From positions 1 through 61,506 of the forward strand of contig CAVXZG010000005.1 of NCBI GenBank assembly GCA_963766375.1: a stretch of 61,506 nt of DNA, in the 5' to 3' direction. Each line of letters starts with the position of its first letter. The stretch's first letter is position 1. A program made the position numbers and the translations under genes. Shown piece after piece: positions 10,716 through 20,659 of the stretch. Source of the stretch: AC-32 sp963766375 (lineage in GTDB: Bacteria; Actinomycetota; Thermoleophilia; Gaiellales; Gaiellaceae). A model generated the notes under the pieces. It searched no databases and was not told the origin of the DNA. It was given only the letters and a program-made list of their open reading frames with translations.

Positions 10716-11436
10716 GTGCCGATCCACATCCGTGCCGAGCAGGGGGAGTACGGAGAGGCGTGCCTGCTGCCCGGCGACCCTCTCCGCGCGAAGTACATCG
10801 CGGAGACCTACTTCGACAACCCCGTCCAACGGAACGGCGAGCGCGGCATGCTCGGCTACAGCGGCGAGTGGGAAGGAGCGCCGGTCTCGGTGCAGGCGAC
10901 GGGCATGGGCTGCCCGTCGGCGGCGATCGTGATGGAGGAGCTCGTCCAGCTCGGGGTCAAGCGCTTCTTGCGAGTGGGCACGTGCGGCGGGCTCCAGCAG
11001 GACCTCCAGCTCGGCGACCTGATCGTTGCGGTCTCGGCCGTCCCGGCGGACGGCACCGCCAGGCACTACGTCGGGGGCGAGCCGCACACGCCGACGGCCG
11101 ACTGGGAGCTCGTGCACGAGGCGGTGCACGCCGCGAAGCAGCTGGAGCAGCCCGTCCGCGTCGGCGCGATCGCCTCGAGCGACACCTTCTACGACCCCGA
11201 CCCGGACCGGCACAAGCGCTGGTCGGCGCGGGGCGTGCTCGGCGTCGAGATGGAGGCGGCCGTCCTCTTCACGATCGGCTCGCTGCGCGGAGTAAAGGCG
11301 GGGTGCCTGCTCACCGTCAGCGACATCGTCGATCGGCGAAGAGTTCACACGGATCTCCGATGACGACCTGCGCGCCGCGGTCGACCGGATGACCCGCGTC
11401 GCCCTGGCGACGGTCACCTTTGCACCTAGCCATTAG
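10716..11436 (+). CDS. deoD: Purine nucleoside phosphorylase (DeoD/Udp family), frame broken near 11335
   Basis: The protein belongs to the nucleoside phosphorylase family 1, which splits purine or uridine nucleosides with phosphate. Visible blocks are ACLLPGDPLRAKYIAETYF, the phosphate-site GMGCPSAAIVMEEL, VGTCGGL, and the nucleoside-site VLGVEMEAAVLF. After SDIVD the frame is lost; the next frame reads IGEEFTRISDDDLRAAVDRM and stops at 11436, giving about 239 residues, the usual length. The GTG at 10716 is preceded seven bases upstream by TAGGCT. The 3' end overlaps the lipid kinase start by 17 bases. I cannot separate DeoD from uridine phosphorylase with certainty. Confidence 0.85.
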
Positions 11437-12340
11437 CGACACCGTCTTCCTCGTCAACCCCGCGGCGGAGAACGGCGCCAACGGCCGGCGCTGGCCCGAG
11501 CTCGCGCACCGAGCCGCGTCGCTGGGCCTGCGCGGCGACGCGCTCCTCTCCGAGCGGCCGGGCCAGCTCGCCGAGCTCGCTCGGGAAGCGGCCGCCGGGG
11601 GCGCGAGCCTGCTCGTGGTCGTCGGCGGGGACGGCACCGTCAACGAGGTCGTGAACGGGATCGCCGGACGAGAGGACGTCGAGCTGGCAGTGATCCCCCG
11701 GGGCACCGGGTGGGACTTCGTGCGGACCTACGGCATCCCGCGCCGCCTCGAGGATGCCGTCGAGGTCGCGCTGCGCGGTAGGACGCGCGTGATCGATCTC
11801 GGCCGCGCCCTCTACCGCAGCTGGGACGGGAGCGACGGCGAGTCCCTCTTCGCCAATATCGCGAGCGCCGGCATGAGCGGCGCGATCGCCAAGCGCTCCA
11901 ACGAGAGCTCCAAGGCGCTTGGTGGCAAGGCCTCCTACCTCTGGGCCACGCTCGCGGTCTTCTCGCGCTGGCGCAGCGACGAGGTACGGGTGACGGTCGA
12001 CGGAGAAGAGCGACGCGGCCGGATGCACGACGTGGTCGTCGCCAACGGCCGCTACTTCGGCGGCGGCATGAAGATCTGCCCGGAAGCCGAGCCTGACGAC
12101 GGGTTCTTCGACGTCCTCCTGATCGGCGACCTGACGAAGCGGGACCTGCTGCTGACGTTGCCGAAGACCTATCGCGGGAAGCACCTACCGCACCCCAAGG
12201 CCGAGGTCCTGCGAGGCGCGGTTGTCGAGCTCGAGACCCCGGAGCCGTTACCCGTCGAGCTCGACGGCGAGCAGCCCGGAACGACGCCGGCGCGGTTCGA
12301 GGTCGTGCCGCAGTCCTTGCGCCTGCGCGTGCCCGCCTAG
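11420..12340 (+). CDS. Diacylglycerol kinase family lipid kinase
   Basis: This 306-residue protein carries the DAGK catalytic motif VVVGGDGTVNEVVNGI and the downstream IPRGTGWDFVRTYGIP block, and a C-terminal FGGGMKICPEAEPDDGFFDVLLIG stretch typical of YegS/DgkB-type kinases. These phosphorylate diacylglycerol or a related lipid at the membrane. The TTG start at 11420 places the conserved LVNPAAENG eleven residues in. It overlaps the upstream nucleoside phosphorylase. The stop codon shares the tetranucleotide CTAG (12337-12340) with the stop of the convergent gene. Confidence 0.88.
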   Translation: MHLAISDTVFLVNPAAENGANGRRWPELAHRAASLGLRGDALLSERPGQLAELAREAAAGGASLLVVVGGDGTVNEVVNGIAGREDVELAVIPRGTGWDFVRTYGIPRRLEDAVEVALRGRTRVIDLGRALYRSWDGSDGESLFANIASAGMSGAIAKRSNESSKALGGKASYLWATLAVFSRWRSDEVRVTVDGEERRGRMHDVVVANGRYFGGGMKICPEAEPDDGFFDVLLIGDLTKRDLLLTLPKTYRGKHLPHPKAEVLRGAVVELETPEPLPVELDGEQPGTTPARFEVVPQSLRLRVPA

Positions 12341-12621
12341 CTCGACTTCGGCTTCGGCTTGGTCGCGCGCTTCGGTGCCGGCTTCTTCGGGCCGGAGGAT
12401 TTCGAGAGCTGGTCGACCTTGCGCTCGAGCGCGGCGACGCGCAGTTCGAGCGCGTCGAGGCCTCGGAGCCGCTTCTGCAGCTCGTCGGCACGCTCCTTGA
12501 GCGTGTTCGCGCTATCGAGCAGACGCTGGGCTCCCGGCATGTCGCCGAGCTTGCCGATCACTTCCTCGCCCCGGTCGGCGAGCTTGCTGAAGATGTCCTG
12601 TGAGCGCTGCTGCTGCGCCAT
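12337..12621 (-). CDS. Small coiled-coil protein with basic tail, unknown function
   Basis: This 94-residue protein has a predicted helical region (residues 5-75, with an LxxRVAALERKVDQL coiled coil) and a Lys/Pro/Ala-rich C-terminus (KKPAPKRATKPKPKSS) that might bind nucleic acid or a polyanion. I do not recognise a named family. A Shine-Dalgarno-like AAGGCGGA sits about five bases before the ATG. Its stop codon is shared with that of the convergent lipid kinase through CTAG. Confidence 0.65.
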   Translation of the reverse strand: MAQQQRSQDIFSKLADRGEEVIGKLGDMPGAQRLLDSANTLKERADELQKRLRGLDALELRVAALERKVDQLSKSSGPKKPAPKRATKPKPKSS

Positions 12622-12676
12622 CTCAATCCGCCTTTCGATCGCTTGCAGGGAGTAATACCCGACTGCGGGCCGGCAG

Positions 12677-13445
12677 TTAACCCCGAACCCGATCGACCCG
12701 GTACGAGAGCTCGTAGCAGCCGAGCCTGTTCGCGGGCGGGCAGGTGGAGCCTAGCCGCTGCGGGCGCAGGCGATGGAGCCCGAGCGCGGCGGCCGGCGAC
12801 GGGAACCTGGCGACCGCGAACCCGGGCACGTCGTCGCCGTCGAAGGTGCCGAACTCCGACGAGCGCGGACACGGCGTCATCGCATGCTGAGCACCGTCGG
12901 CGTTGCCGAGCGACCCGAAATCGCACTCGCGGGTGAACACGAACACGCGCCAGGGGCGACCGCGCGCGAGTTGGACGTCGAGGGTCGGCCCGCCGCGGAA
13001 GACCTGCCCGTCGCGGGCTCGCAGGAGCCCGCTGCCCCACATCTTCCAGGCACCCGCCGCGTTGACGTAGACGTTCCATTCGCCCGGCCCCGCCGAGACC
13101 TGCTCGCCGTGGGTGGTCTGGAGCGAGCCGCAGCTCGGCCGGCCTCCCGGGCAGCCCGGGTCCATCGCGCGGCGGACCAGCAGGCTGAGGAAGCGAACGC
13201 GCAGGTGCTCTGGCCGCGGAGCCTTCGTCCAGCGGGCTAGCACGCGCTGGGCGACGACGAGCGGGACCCCCGGCTTCGCCTTGACTGAGAGCGTCACGTC
13301 CACGCCGCCTGCCCGCACGACCGTCGTCGCTCTCGGCGCTCGACGTCCGCTGGGCACTAGACGCCTGCTGCGTGGTCGCCCCGCAGCCCGCGAGGAGGCC
13401 GACGAGCGGCAGCGAAAGCAGCAGGCGAAGCCCACGATGTCTCAC
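12677..13445 (-). CDS. Putative secreted lipoprotein, frame broken near 13325
   Basis: The N-terminus has a lipoprotein signal, RLLLSLPLVGLLAGCG, with the lipobox LAGC. After about 40 residues the frame shifts, and the adjacent frame continues with TTVVRAGGVDVTLSVKAKPGVPLVV through to EWNVYVNAAGAWKMWGSGLL and a cysteine-containing C-terminal half, ending at 12677. Together about 255 residues. I do not recognise the domain; repeated Cys residues suggest disulfides outside the cytoplasm. The GTG at 13445 is chosen because it opens directly into the signal peptide; a longer start at 13484 is possible. Confidence 0.65.
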
Positions 13446-13505
13446 CCCCTCGAGCTTAGCCGGAGCCGCAAGGCGACGACACATCGTTACAACTTCGTCA
13501 CCCTT

Positions 13506-13543
13506 TTGAGCGTCGTACTTTCCGACAGGCTAGCTACGCTCAA
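13506..13543 (+). promoter_or_regulatory. Inverted repeat upstream of a small gene
   Basis: TTGAGCGT (13506-13513) and ACGCTCAA (13536-13543) form perfect 8-base arms with a 22-base spacer, just before the ATG at 13554. The arms overlap possible -35 (TTGAGC) and -10 (TACGCT) elements, so this may be an operator or an mRNA hairpin. Confidence 0.35.
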
Positions 13544-13553
13544 AGACAGGAAG

Positions 13554-13718
13554 ATGAGTCAACTCTTCACGCATCGCAGACGGCTCCATCGGCACACGGG
13601 CGTGCGCAGGTACATGCTGCTCCAGCGGCTCGGAGTCCCGTACGAGGTCGAGCGAACCGTCTGCTCAGAATGCCAGCGGGTGCTCGACGAGCGCCAGCTG
13701 AAGCGCGCCGTAGCCTAG
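13554..13718 (+). CDS. Small hypothetical protein (54 residues)
   Basis: A 54-residue basic protein beginning MSQLFTHRRRLHRHTG and holding one CSEC motif (VERTVCSECQRVLDERQLK), which looks like half of a zinc knuckle. The ATG at 13554 is preceded by an inverted repeat and by AGGAAG immediately upstream. I do not know the family; a role as a small zinc-binding or nucleic-acid-binding protein is only a guess. It lies 24 bases before the SCP2-like gene on the same strand, so the two may be cotranscribed. Confidence 0.5.
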   Translation: MSQLFTHRRRLHRHTGVRRYMLLQRLGVPYEVERTVCSECQRVLDERQLKRAVA

Positions 13719-13742
13719 CGCCGACGGCCGCTACGGGCGAAG

Positions 13743-14177
13743 ATGGTCCCCGTGCCGCCGCCGCATCTCTCCGAAGTGGAGCTGGACGAGGGAACGTCGT
13801 CCGAGCTTGCGCTGACGCTGCGCGATGCAATCTCGCGCAACGCCGAGCGCCGTGAGGGCCGGGACGCTCTCGGGAAGCTCAGCGGCCGTGTGCTCGTGCG
13901 GGCCGAGGATCGCGACAGCGCCGTGACGCTGGACTTCGCCGAGGGCAGGGTGCGGATCAGGGACGGCGAGCAGGAAGGCGCGCGCGTCCGCGTGCTCGGC
14001 GACGAGGACTCGATCCTTGCGCTGACCCGCCTTCCGTTCAGCGGCCGCGTCCCGGAGGTCTGGTCGGGCCCCGGACGGCTCGCGCTGAAGCGCCAGCTCG
14101 GCGGCGAGCTGACGATCCGCGGCCTCGTCCTGCGCTCACCGAGCGTCTTGCGCCTGCTGCGCCTGCTGGCCGCGTAG
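13743..14177 (+). CDS. SCP2 sterol-carrier-like small protein
   Basis: This 144-residue protein has the general layout of SCP2-type lipid-binding domains: a helical start, a strand pair (GRVLVRAEDRDSAVTLDFAEGRVRI), then a hydrophobic segment ending in a C-terminal helix that repeats SVLRLLRLLAA. No catalytic motif is visible. The ATG at 13743 is the first start in frame; the GTG at 13752 is an alternative. It overlaps the 3' end of the convergent sirtuin gene by 42 bases, an unusually long antisense overlap. The family assignment is tentative. Confidence 0.55.
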   Translation: MVPVPPPHLSEVELDEGTSSELALTLRDAISRNAERREGRDALGKLSGRVLVRAEDRDSAVTLDFAEGRVRIRDGEQEGARVRVLGDEDSILALTRLPFSGRVPEVWSGPGRLALKRQLGGELTIRGLVLRSPSVLRLLRLLAA

Positions 14178-14905
14178 CTGCGCGACGACCGCCGGCAGCA
14201 CCTCGCCTGCGCTGCTCTCGAGGCGAAGCGACGCCTGCGCGTCGAACGGGGTCGGCCCGAGGTTGACGATCGCGAGCTCGCCCCCCGCGTCGAGGGTCTC
14301 CCTGGGCAGCCCCGCGACGGGGTGAACCTCGAGCGCCGAGCCGACGACGAGCAGCAACCGCGCGCGCCGGGCGAGCTCGAACGCGCGCTCGATCTCGGCC
14401 GGCGGCAGAAGCTCGCCGAAAAAGACCACGTCGGGCTTGAGGATCTCGCCGCAGGCAGGGCACGCCGGTGCATCCGCTTCGGCCAGTAGCCCGAGCACCC
14501 GCTCGAGCCCGTAACGCCCGCCGCAGGAGGACAGCTGGAGGTCCGGATCGAGCCGTGCACCTCGACCACCTCGGCGCTGCCCGCCCGCTCGTGCAGCCGA
14601 TCGATGTTCTGCGTCACGATGGCGTCCACGAAGCCCAGGCCCTCCAGCTCGGCGAGCGCGAGATGCGCGGGATTCGGCTCCGCCTCGGTCAGCATCGCGA
14701 TGCGAGGCTTGTAAAAGCTCCAGACCTTGCGCGGGTCGCGCCGGAAAGCGTCGATCGAGCCGTACTCCAGCGGGTCGAACTTCGCCCAGAGGCCAGTGGG
14801 AGAGCGGAAGTCCGGGATCCCGCTCTCAGTCGAGACGCCGGCGCCGCTCAGGACGACGCACGGCTGCCGGCGCCGAATCAGCTCCGCGAGTGCGTTGGCG
14901 CTCAC
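14136..14905 (-). CDS. Sir2-family NAD-dependent deacylase, frame broken near 14525
   Basis: Sirtuins remove acyl groups from protein lysines using NAD. The N-terminal part holds VVLSGAGVSTESGIPDFR, the NAD-binding GAGxS motif, then VTQNIDRLHERAG and VEVHGS with the catalytic His. The C-terminal part, in another frame, holds GRYGLERVLGLLAEADAPACPACG and KPDVVFFGE, then GSALEVHPVAGLP. Correcting one base near 14525 restores the first Cys pair of the zinc site. About 256 residues in all. The GTG at 14905 lies eight bases after a TACGAT -10 box, so it is probably leaderless. Confidence 0.87.
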
Positions 14906-14913
14906 CGCTTCCG

Positions 14914-14919
14914 ATCGTA
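14914..14919 (-). promoter_or_regulatory. -10 box of the sirtuin gene
   Basis: Minus-strand TACGAT ends eight bases before the GTG start at 14905, consistent with transcription starting at or next to the start codon. Confidence 0.45.
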
Positions 14920-14932
14920 GAGAGTTCGCGCC

Positions 14933-15340
14933 GTGGACTTCCGCTTCGCCACCGACGTGAAGGTGCGCTTCGCCGAGACCGATGCCCAGGGCGTCGCGCA
15001 CAACTCCGTCTACCTCGTCTGGTTCGAGGTCGCCCGCATCGACTACCTCGCGCGCTTCCGTGGCGGCTATCCGGGACTGCGAGCCGACGGGATCGAGGCG
15101 CTCACGATCGAGTCGCACGTGCGCTACCTCGAGCCGGCCCACTTCGACGACCGCCTGGCCGTGCGCGCCCGCTGCGGCGAGCTCCGCGGCGCCCGTTTCC
15201 GTTTCGACTATTCGATCGAGCGGGAGGGCGTACAGATCGCCGACGGGTGGACGCGACACGCCTGCGTGGACGCGACCACGTACCGGCCGACGCGCGTGCC
15301 GACCTGGCTGGCGGACGAGATCGCTACCGCTGAGAAGTGA
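14933..15340 (+). CDS. YbgC/4HBT-type acyl-CoA thioesterase
   Basis: A 135-residue single hot-dog-fold protein. The segment VRFAETDAQGVAHNSVYLVWFEVAR matches the 4-hydroxybenzoyl-CoA thioesterase/YbgC block, with the catalytic Asp in ETDAQG and a conserved HN-Y following. These enzymes hydrolyse short acyl- or aryl-CoA thioesters. The GTG at 14933 starts MDFRFATDV. The neighbouring acyl-CoA dehydrogenases hint at acyl-CoA metabolism, but they are on other transcripts. The 3' end overlaps the VanW-family gene by 17 bases. Confidence 0.85.
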   Translation: MDFRFATDVKVRFAETDAQGVAHNSVYLVWFEVARIDYLARFRGGYPGLRADGIEALTIESHVRYLEPAHFDDRLAVRARCGELRGARFRFDYSIEREGVQIADGWTRHACVDATTYRPTRVPTWLADEIATAEK

Positions 15341-17179
15341 CGCCGGCGACGCCGGTCGGCCCGCTCGGCCCGCTCGGCCCCGTAGGCCCGATCTTCTTCT
15401 TCGGCCGTGGCTTCGTCCCGACGCGTACGACCCGGGTCTCGCCGCGATAGGACGAGTACCACGTGTTGTCGTACAGGAGCGCGCCGGAGCTCGAGTAGAC
15501 CTTGCGCCGCACGCTCGTCGAGCTCGAGGGCGAGCCGCTCTCGTCGACCGCGGTCAGGCCCACGTACAGGTTCGGGTCGGGGATCCGCTTCACCGGCGCG
15601 CCCCCGTGGTGACGAGCGGGCGCGTCTCGCTCTCGACCCGCCGGTGGAGCGGGGCGCCGTAGAGGTCGACCACGAGCGAGGACGAGCCGACGAACGTGCG
15701 CAGCAGCAGCCAATGGTCGGTGTCGTTGACGAACTGCAGGTCGACGTCCGGGTAGTTCACCGTCGCGTCGCGGCCCTGCGGGTAATGACTGATGTAGAGC
15801 GCGTGGTTCGTGCGTGAAGTGATCTTCAGGCCGGCCTCGTAGGCCGCGTTGAAAACGGTCGTCGAGACCTGGCAGACGCCGCCGCCGAGGCCTGTGCTCA
15901 GCTCGCCGTTGATGATCACGGGCGCCTCGAGGAAGCCCTTGTCCGCCGTGCGGGCTCCGGTGGTCCGGTTGAACGAGAACGTGGAGCCTGGCGCGATCAG
16001 CTTGTGGTCGACGAGGCGAGCGACGAGCTGGACGTTGTGGATCCGGTTCGAGTCGCCGCCGTAGATCGTCTCGTAGCGGCTCACGCGGCTGGTGATTCCC
16101 ATCGCGCGCGCCTCCGCGGTCGTACGGTCGGGCGGGTGTCCCGTCACGACGACCCGAGCGTTGCGAACGCCAGGGGAGAGCGCGGCGGCAAGGAGGTTCC
16201 GTTCCGTCGGCCCGACCGAGACGACGCGCCCGAGCTTGGCCGGTACGACAACGACGCGGCCGCTTTCGAGGACGTTGAACGACGCGTTCTGCGCCGGCCG
16301 GCCGATCCCATGGCTGAGCCGTGCGAAGTAGCGCCTGGCGCCGGGGCCACCGATGTCGAGCTTGCGCGCGCCGTCTTGCGGCAGCGCGAGGATCGCCGCG
16401 AGCTGGCGCTTGGGCAGCCACCACGAAGCCGCGCCCAGGCTCATGCGCACGCGCCTCGAGAGCGCGGTGCGCACCTGCAGTAGCGCAGGCTGAAGGTCGG
16501 CGGCGGAGACGCTCGGCGTGTCGACGCGCACGGGAAGGTCGACGTGCCCGTCGCGGTGAAGCCCGGCGAGTGCGTGGACGAGCGTGTTCCCGGCCGCCTC
16601 GCGGTCGAGCACGCGGCCGGTGCTGCCTGCGACCACCTTCGCCTGGAGCCCGCGCAGGACGATTGCGGCGTCACTGTGCGGCGCGTTGATTACCCGGCTC
16701 ATGCGCCCGAGCTCGTAGTCGAGCGAACGCTCGGTGGCACCCGTCGGGGGCGAGACATCCGCGCCGAAGACGCGAACGCCGATCCTGCGCAGGCCGCGGA
16801 AGGGGCCAAGCCCATCTCCCTGCTGCAGCGCGAGCTTGGCGGCCGCGTGCCAGTCCGCCTCCACGCCGAGATTGCCCGGCCGCAGCCACCAGGTGTGGCC
16901 CGCTGCCTTGAAGGCGACCGGCACCTGCGCGACGGCGCTCGCCCGCCGCTCGAGCTTGGCGGTGGCCTCGGAAGCGGTCAGGCCGCCGACATTGACCCCA
17001 GCAACGCGAACGCCCGCGGCGATTCGTGCGGGTGAGCCGGCGAACAAGAATCCGAGCAGCGCGCCGCCGACCATCCCGACGATCGCGAGCGCCGCGATGC
17101 GCTGCAAGAGAAGCGTCCGCGAACGACCGCGCCGGCGGCTGCGGACCCTCACCCCACTAGTCCCTGCCTCCACGCGCAA
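15324..17179 (-). CDS. VanW-family wall protein with collagen-like tail, frame broken near 15600
   Basis: About 618 residues. An N-terminal membrane segment (near residues 25-48) is followed by two peptidoglycan-binding-like regions with VRVAGVNVGGLTASEA and the VanW domain (SRYETIYGGDSNRIHNVQLVARL to GGGVCQVSTTVFNAAYEAGL). A one-base break near 15600 then leads to a region with RRKVYSSSGALLYDNTWYSSYRGETRVVRVG, which looks G5-like, and a short collagen-like GPTGPSGPSGPTG tail. The TTG at 17179 is preceded by TACACT seven bases upstream, which supports it; the GTG at 17152 is an alternative. It probably acts at the cell wall. Confidence 0.83.
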
Positions 17180-17186
17180 GACGAGA

Positions 17187-17192
17187 AGTGTA
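17187..17192 (-). promoter_or_regulatory. -10 box of the VanW-family gene
   Basis: Minus-strand TACACT lies seven bases before the TTG start at 17179, which fits a leaderless transcript and supports the unusual TTG start. Confidence 0.45.
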
Positions 17193-17210
17193 GCGGCGCC
17201 TCAGGCCGTC

Positions 17211-18389
<1,179 letters not shown>

Positions 18390-18402
18390 TCCGCCCTCTT
18401 GA

Positions 18403-18418
18403 TTGACTGATCAGTCAA
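18403..18418. promoter_or_regulatory. Perfect 16-base palindromic operator
   Basis: TTGACTGATCAGTCAA is its own reverse complement. It lies 14-29 bases before the acyl-CoA dehydrogenase start, just after a candidate -10 box TACTCT (minus strand, 18424-18419), so it would cover the transcription start. It also contains the stop codon of the upstream enolase-like gene. Palindromes of this form are typical TetR-family operators, including regulators of fatty-acid degradation. Confidence 0.7.
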
Positions 18419-19446
18419 AGAGTAGCGGCACCCTCGGCCCAGCGAAACCCCGTGGGCGAGGGAGCAGGCTCGAGCGGGCTGGGCGGAAGGCCTTCCCTGG
18501 GCTCGGGCTCGTTGTACGCGCGGGGCGCCACGTCGTTCGGCGAGTCCGGGTGGAATAGCGACGCGAGATACTGAATCTGCCCCCTGCCGGGGCCGAGCTC
18601 GAACATGCCGCCGCCGTAGAGGCCGATCTCGTGGTCGGCGCAGTAGTCGTAGAAGTCGAGCAGTCCTCGGAGGTAGCCGAACCGGGAAGGCTTCGAGTTG
18701 AGCGTGCGCGGCGGGAACGGCAGGGCCTCGACGTCGGCGACGGAGTGGATGGGGGCATCCCAGGTGATGCGATCGCGGTAAGGCCTGAGCACGGGATCGG
18801 TCTCGTCCGTGAGCGCCGGGTCCTCGATGTAGGCCTCCGGGAAGCCCTCGGCAACGCGGCGATAGAGATCCGCGTCGGGCGGCGGGTCCTCGTCGGTGCG
18901 GTAGTACGCCTTCAGGTCGGCGGTGACGGCGGCGCCTGTCTCGGCCAGCTCGTGGATCAGCTCGTCACTCCAGTCGCTCGCGGGGTCGAGCTTGAAGCGC
19001 AGGGTCGGGTCGAGCTCGAGCCAGCGGCGGATGACCCGGCTCGAGGGCGGATCGCCGAGCCCGGGCGAGACGACGAACGCTACGGGCCGCGGCTCTCGGC
19101 CGACGGCCTCGGCGAAGCTCTTGCCGGCCTGACGCAAGGCAAGGTCGAGAGCGGCGCTCTCGTAGGCCCAGCGCCGCCACGGCTCGGAGATCTCGAGCGC
19201 GGCCGAGAAGCTCTCGAGCGTCCACGAGCCGGCGAGCGGCAGCACCGGCCCCGCGGCCTGCTCGCGGTCGTGCGCCTCCGCGTACCAGGTCACGTCCTCC
19301 CCCACGCCCTCCTCGCCTCCGTGCAGCCTCACCACGCTCGTGACGCGGCTGAACCCGCGCGTGACGGGCTGCTCGAGTCGCTCGAGCTCGTACGACTCGA
19401 CCTCCAGGGGAAGCTGGGCGAAGCGCTTCCATAGACTCTCAGCCAT
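18415..19446 (-). CDS. Enolase-superfamily protein
   Basis: This 343-residue protein looks like a mandelate racemase/muconate-lactonising enzyme (OSBS-type) relative. Metal-ligand candidates appear in order: Asp in TADLKAYYR, Glu in YIEDPALTDE, and Asp in ITWDAPIHSV, each at a strand end of the barrel, followed by a Lys in LNSKPSRFG that could be the general base. The N-terminal capping region is short. I cannot assign the substrate. The gene starts back to back with an acyl-CoA dehydrogenase: the two ATG codons share the palindrome CATG (19444-19447). It runs into the operator of the other dehydrogenase. Confidence 0.75.
   Translation of the reverse strand: MAESLWKRFAQLPLEVESYELERLEQPVTRGFSRVTSVVRLHGGEEGVGEDVTWYAEAHDREQAAGPVLPLAGSWTLESFSAALEISEPWRRWAYESAALDLALRQAGKSFAEAVGREPRPVAFVVSPGLGDPPSSRVIRRWLELDPTLRFKLDPASDWSDELIHELAETGAAVTADLKAYYRTDEDPPPDADLYRRVAEGFPEAYIEDPALTDETDPVLRPYRDRITWDAPIHSVADVEALPFPPRTLNSKPSRFGYLRGLLDFYDYCADHEIGLYGGGMFELGPGRGQIQYLASLFHPDSPNDVAPRAYNEPEPREGLPPSPLEPAPSPTGFRWAEGAATL
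19432..19437 (+). promoter_or_regulatory. -10 box of acyl-CoA dehydrogenase 2, inside the opposite gene
   Basis: TAGACT lies seven bases before the ATG at 19445. It sits within the first codons of the divergent enolase-like gene. Confidence 0.5.
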
Positions 19447-20659
19447 GGAATTCGACCTTACAGACGAGCAGCGCCTGATTCAGGAGACGGTGCGCTCCTT
19501 CGTGGACGAGCGCGTCCTGCCGAACGCGATCGAGAACGACATCAACCATCACCTCGACCTGGGCGTGATCGAGGGCATGGCCGAGCTCGGGCTGCTCGGG
19601 ATCGTCGTCCCCGAGGAGTATGGCGGCGCCGGTCTCGACTTCGTCGCGGAGGCGCTCGCCTGCGAGGAAATCGAGCGCGGCGAGGCAGCCTTCAGGACGC
19701 TGATCTCGGTGCACGTGGGCCTGAACTCGCTCTCGCTGCTTCGGTACGCGAGCGAGGAGCAGAAGCAGCGTTACCTCGTGCCGCAGGCGAAGGGCGACAA
19801 GCTCGCCTGCTTCGGGCTGACGGAGCCGGGTGCGGGCTCGGACGTCGCGGCGATGCGCTCGACCGCGCGCCGGGAGGGCGATACCTACGTCCTGAACGGC
19901 CAGAAGAACTGGATCTCGTACGCCACGGTCGCAGACCACCAGCTCGTCTTCGCGAAGACCGACCCGGCGGCGAAGCACAAGGGGATCTCGGCGTTCATCG
20001 TCGAGCGCGAGTGGCCAGGGGTCTCGACCCGCGAGACCGAGCACAAGCTGGGCATCTGGGCCGGTTCCACGGGCGAGCTCTTCTTCGAGAACGTCGAGGT
20101 GCCGGCCGAGAACCTCGTCGGCGAGGAGGGCCAGGGCTTCGAGATCGCAATGTACGGGCTCGACCAGGGCCGTTTCACTGTGGCGGCCGGTGCGTGCGGC
20201 GTGATCAGCGCGTGCCTGTCGCGCTCGGTCGAGTACGCGCGGGAGCGGGAGACCTTCGGCCAGCCGATCGGCAAGTACCAGTTCGTCCAGGACATGATCG
20301 CCGAGATGGTGCTCGGCTACGAGACGTCGAAGCTGCTCGTGATGCAGGCGGCGTGGCTGAAGAACGAGGGCCGCCGGAACACGCGCGAGACCTCACTGGC
20401 GAAGTGGCATGCGACCGAGTCGGCTTTCCGGGCGGCGCACCTTGCGATCCAGGTGCACGGCGCTTATGGCTACTCCGCCGAGTACGGGATCGAGCGCTAC
20501 TTCCGCAACGCGCGAGCGCCGATCATCTACGAAGGCACGACGCAGATCCACAAGCTGATGCAGGCCGAGCACGCGCTCGGCTACCGCCGCCTGAACGGCC
20601 GCGACGGCGAGGCCTCGCCGATCGCCGCGTGGGCCCCCGCGCTCGCGCAGGCGCGCTAG
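19445..20659 (+). CDS. Acyl-CoA dehydrogenase 2
   Basis: A 404-residue acyl-CoA dehydrogenase. Motifs are ACFGLTEPGAGSDVAAM, NWISYATVADHQLVFAK, GQPIGKYQFVQDMIAEM and the C-terminal PIIYEGTTQIHKLMQAEHALGY, with the catalytic Glu in YEGTTQ. It starts at the ATG at 19445, directly after a -10 box at seven bases' distance, so it is probably leaderless. Both ends are shared with opposing genes: the start codon through CATG with the enolase-like gene, and the stop through CTAG with the transposase remnant. Together with the enolase-like gene and dehydrogenase 1 this looks like an acyl-CoA catabolic island. Confidence 0.92.
   Translation: MEFDLTDEQRLIQETVRSFVDERVLPNAIENDINHHLDLGVIEGMAELGLLGIVVPEEYGGAGLDFVAEALACEEIERGEAAFRTLISVHVGLNSLSLLRYASEEQKQRYLVPQAKGDKLACFGLTEPGAGSDVAAMRSTARREGDTYVLNGQKNWISYATVADHQLVFAKTDPAAKHKGISAFIVEREWPGVSTRETEHKLGIWAGSTGELFFENVEVPAENLVGEEGQGFEIAMYGLDQGRFTVAAGACGVISACLSRSVEYARERETFGQPIGKYQFVQDMIAEMVLGYETSKLLVMQAAWLKNEGRRNTRETSLAKWHATESAFRAAHLAIQVHGAYGYSAEYGIERYFRNARAPIIYEGTTQIHKLMQAEHALGYRRLNGRDGEASPIAAWAPALAQAR
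19455..19460 (-). promoter_or_regulatory. -10 box of the enolase-like gene, inside the opposite gene
   Basis: Minus-strand TAAGGT lies eight bases before the ATG at 19446, within the coding start of the divergent acyl-CoA dehydrogenase. Confidence 0.5.
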
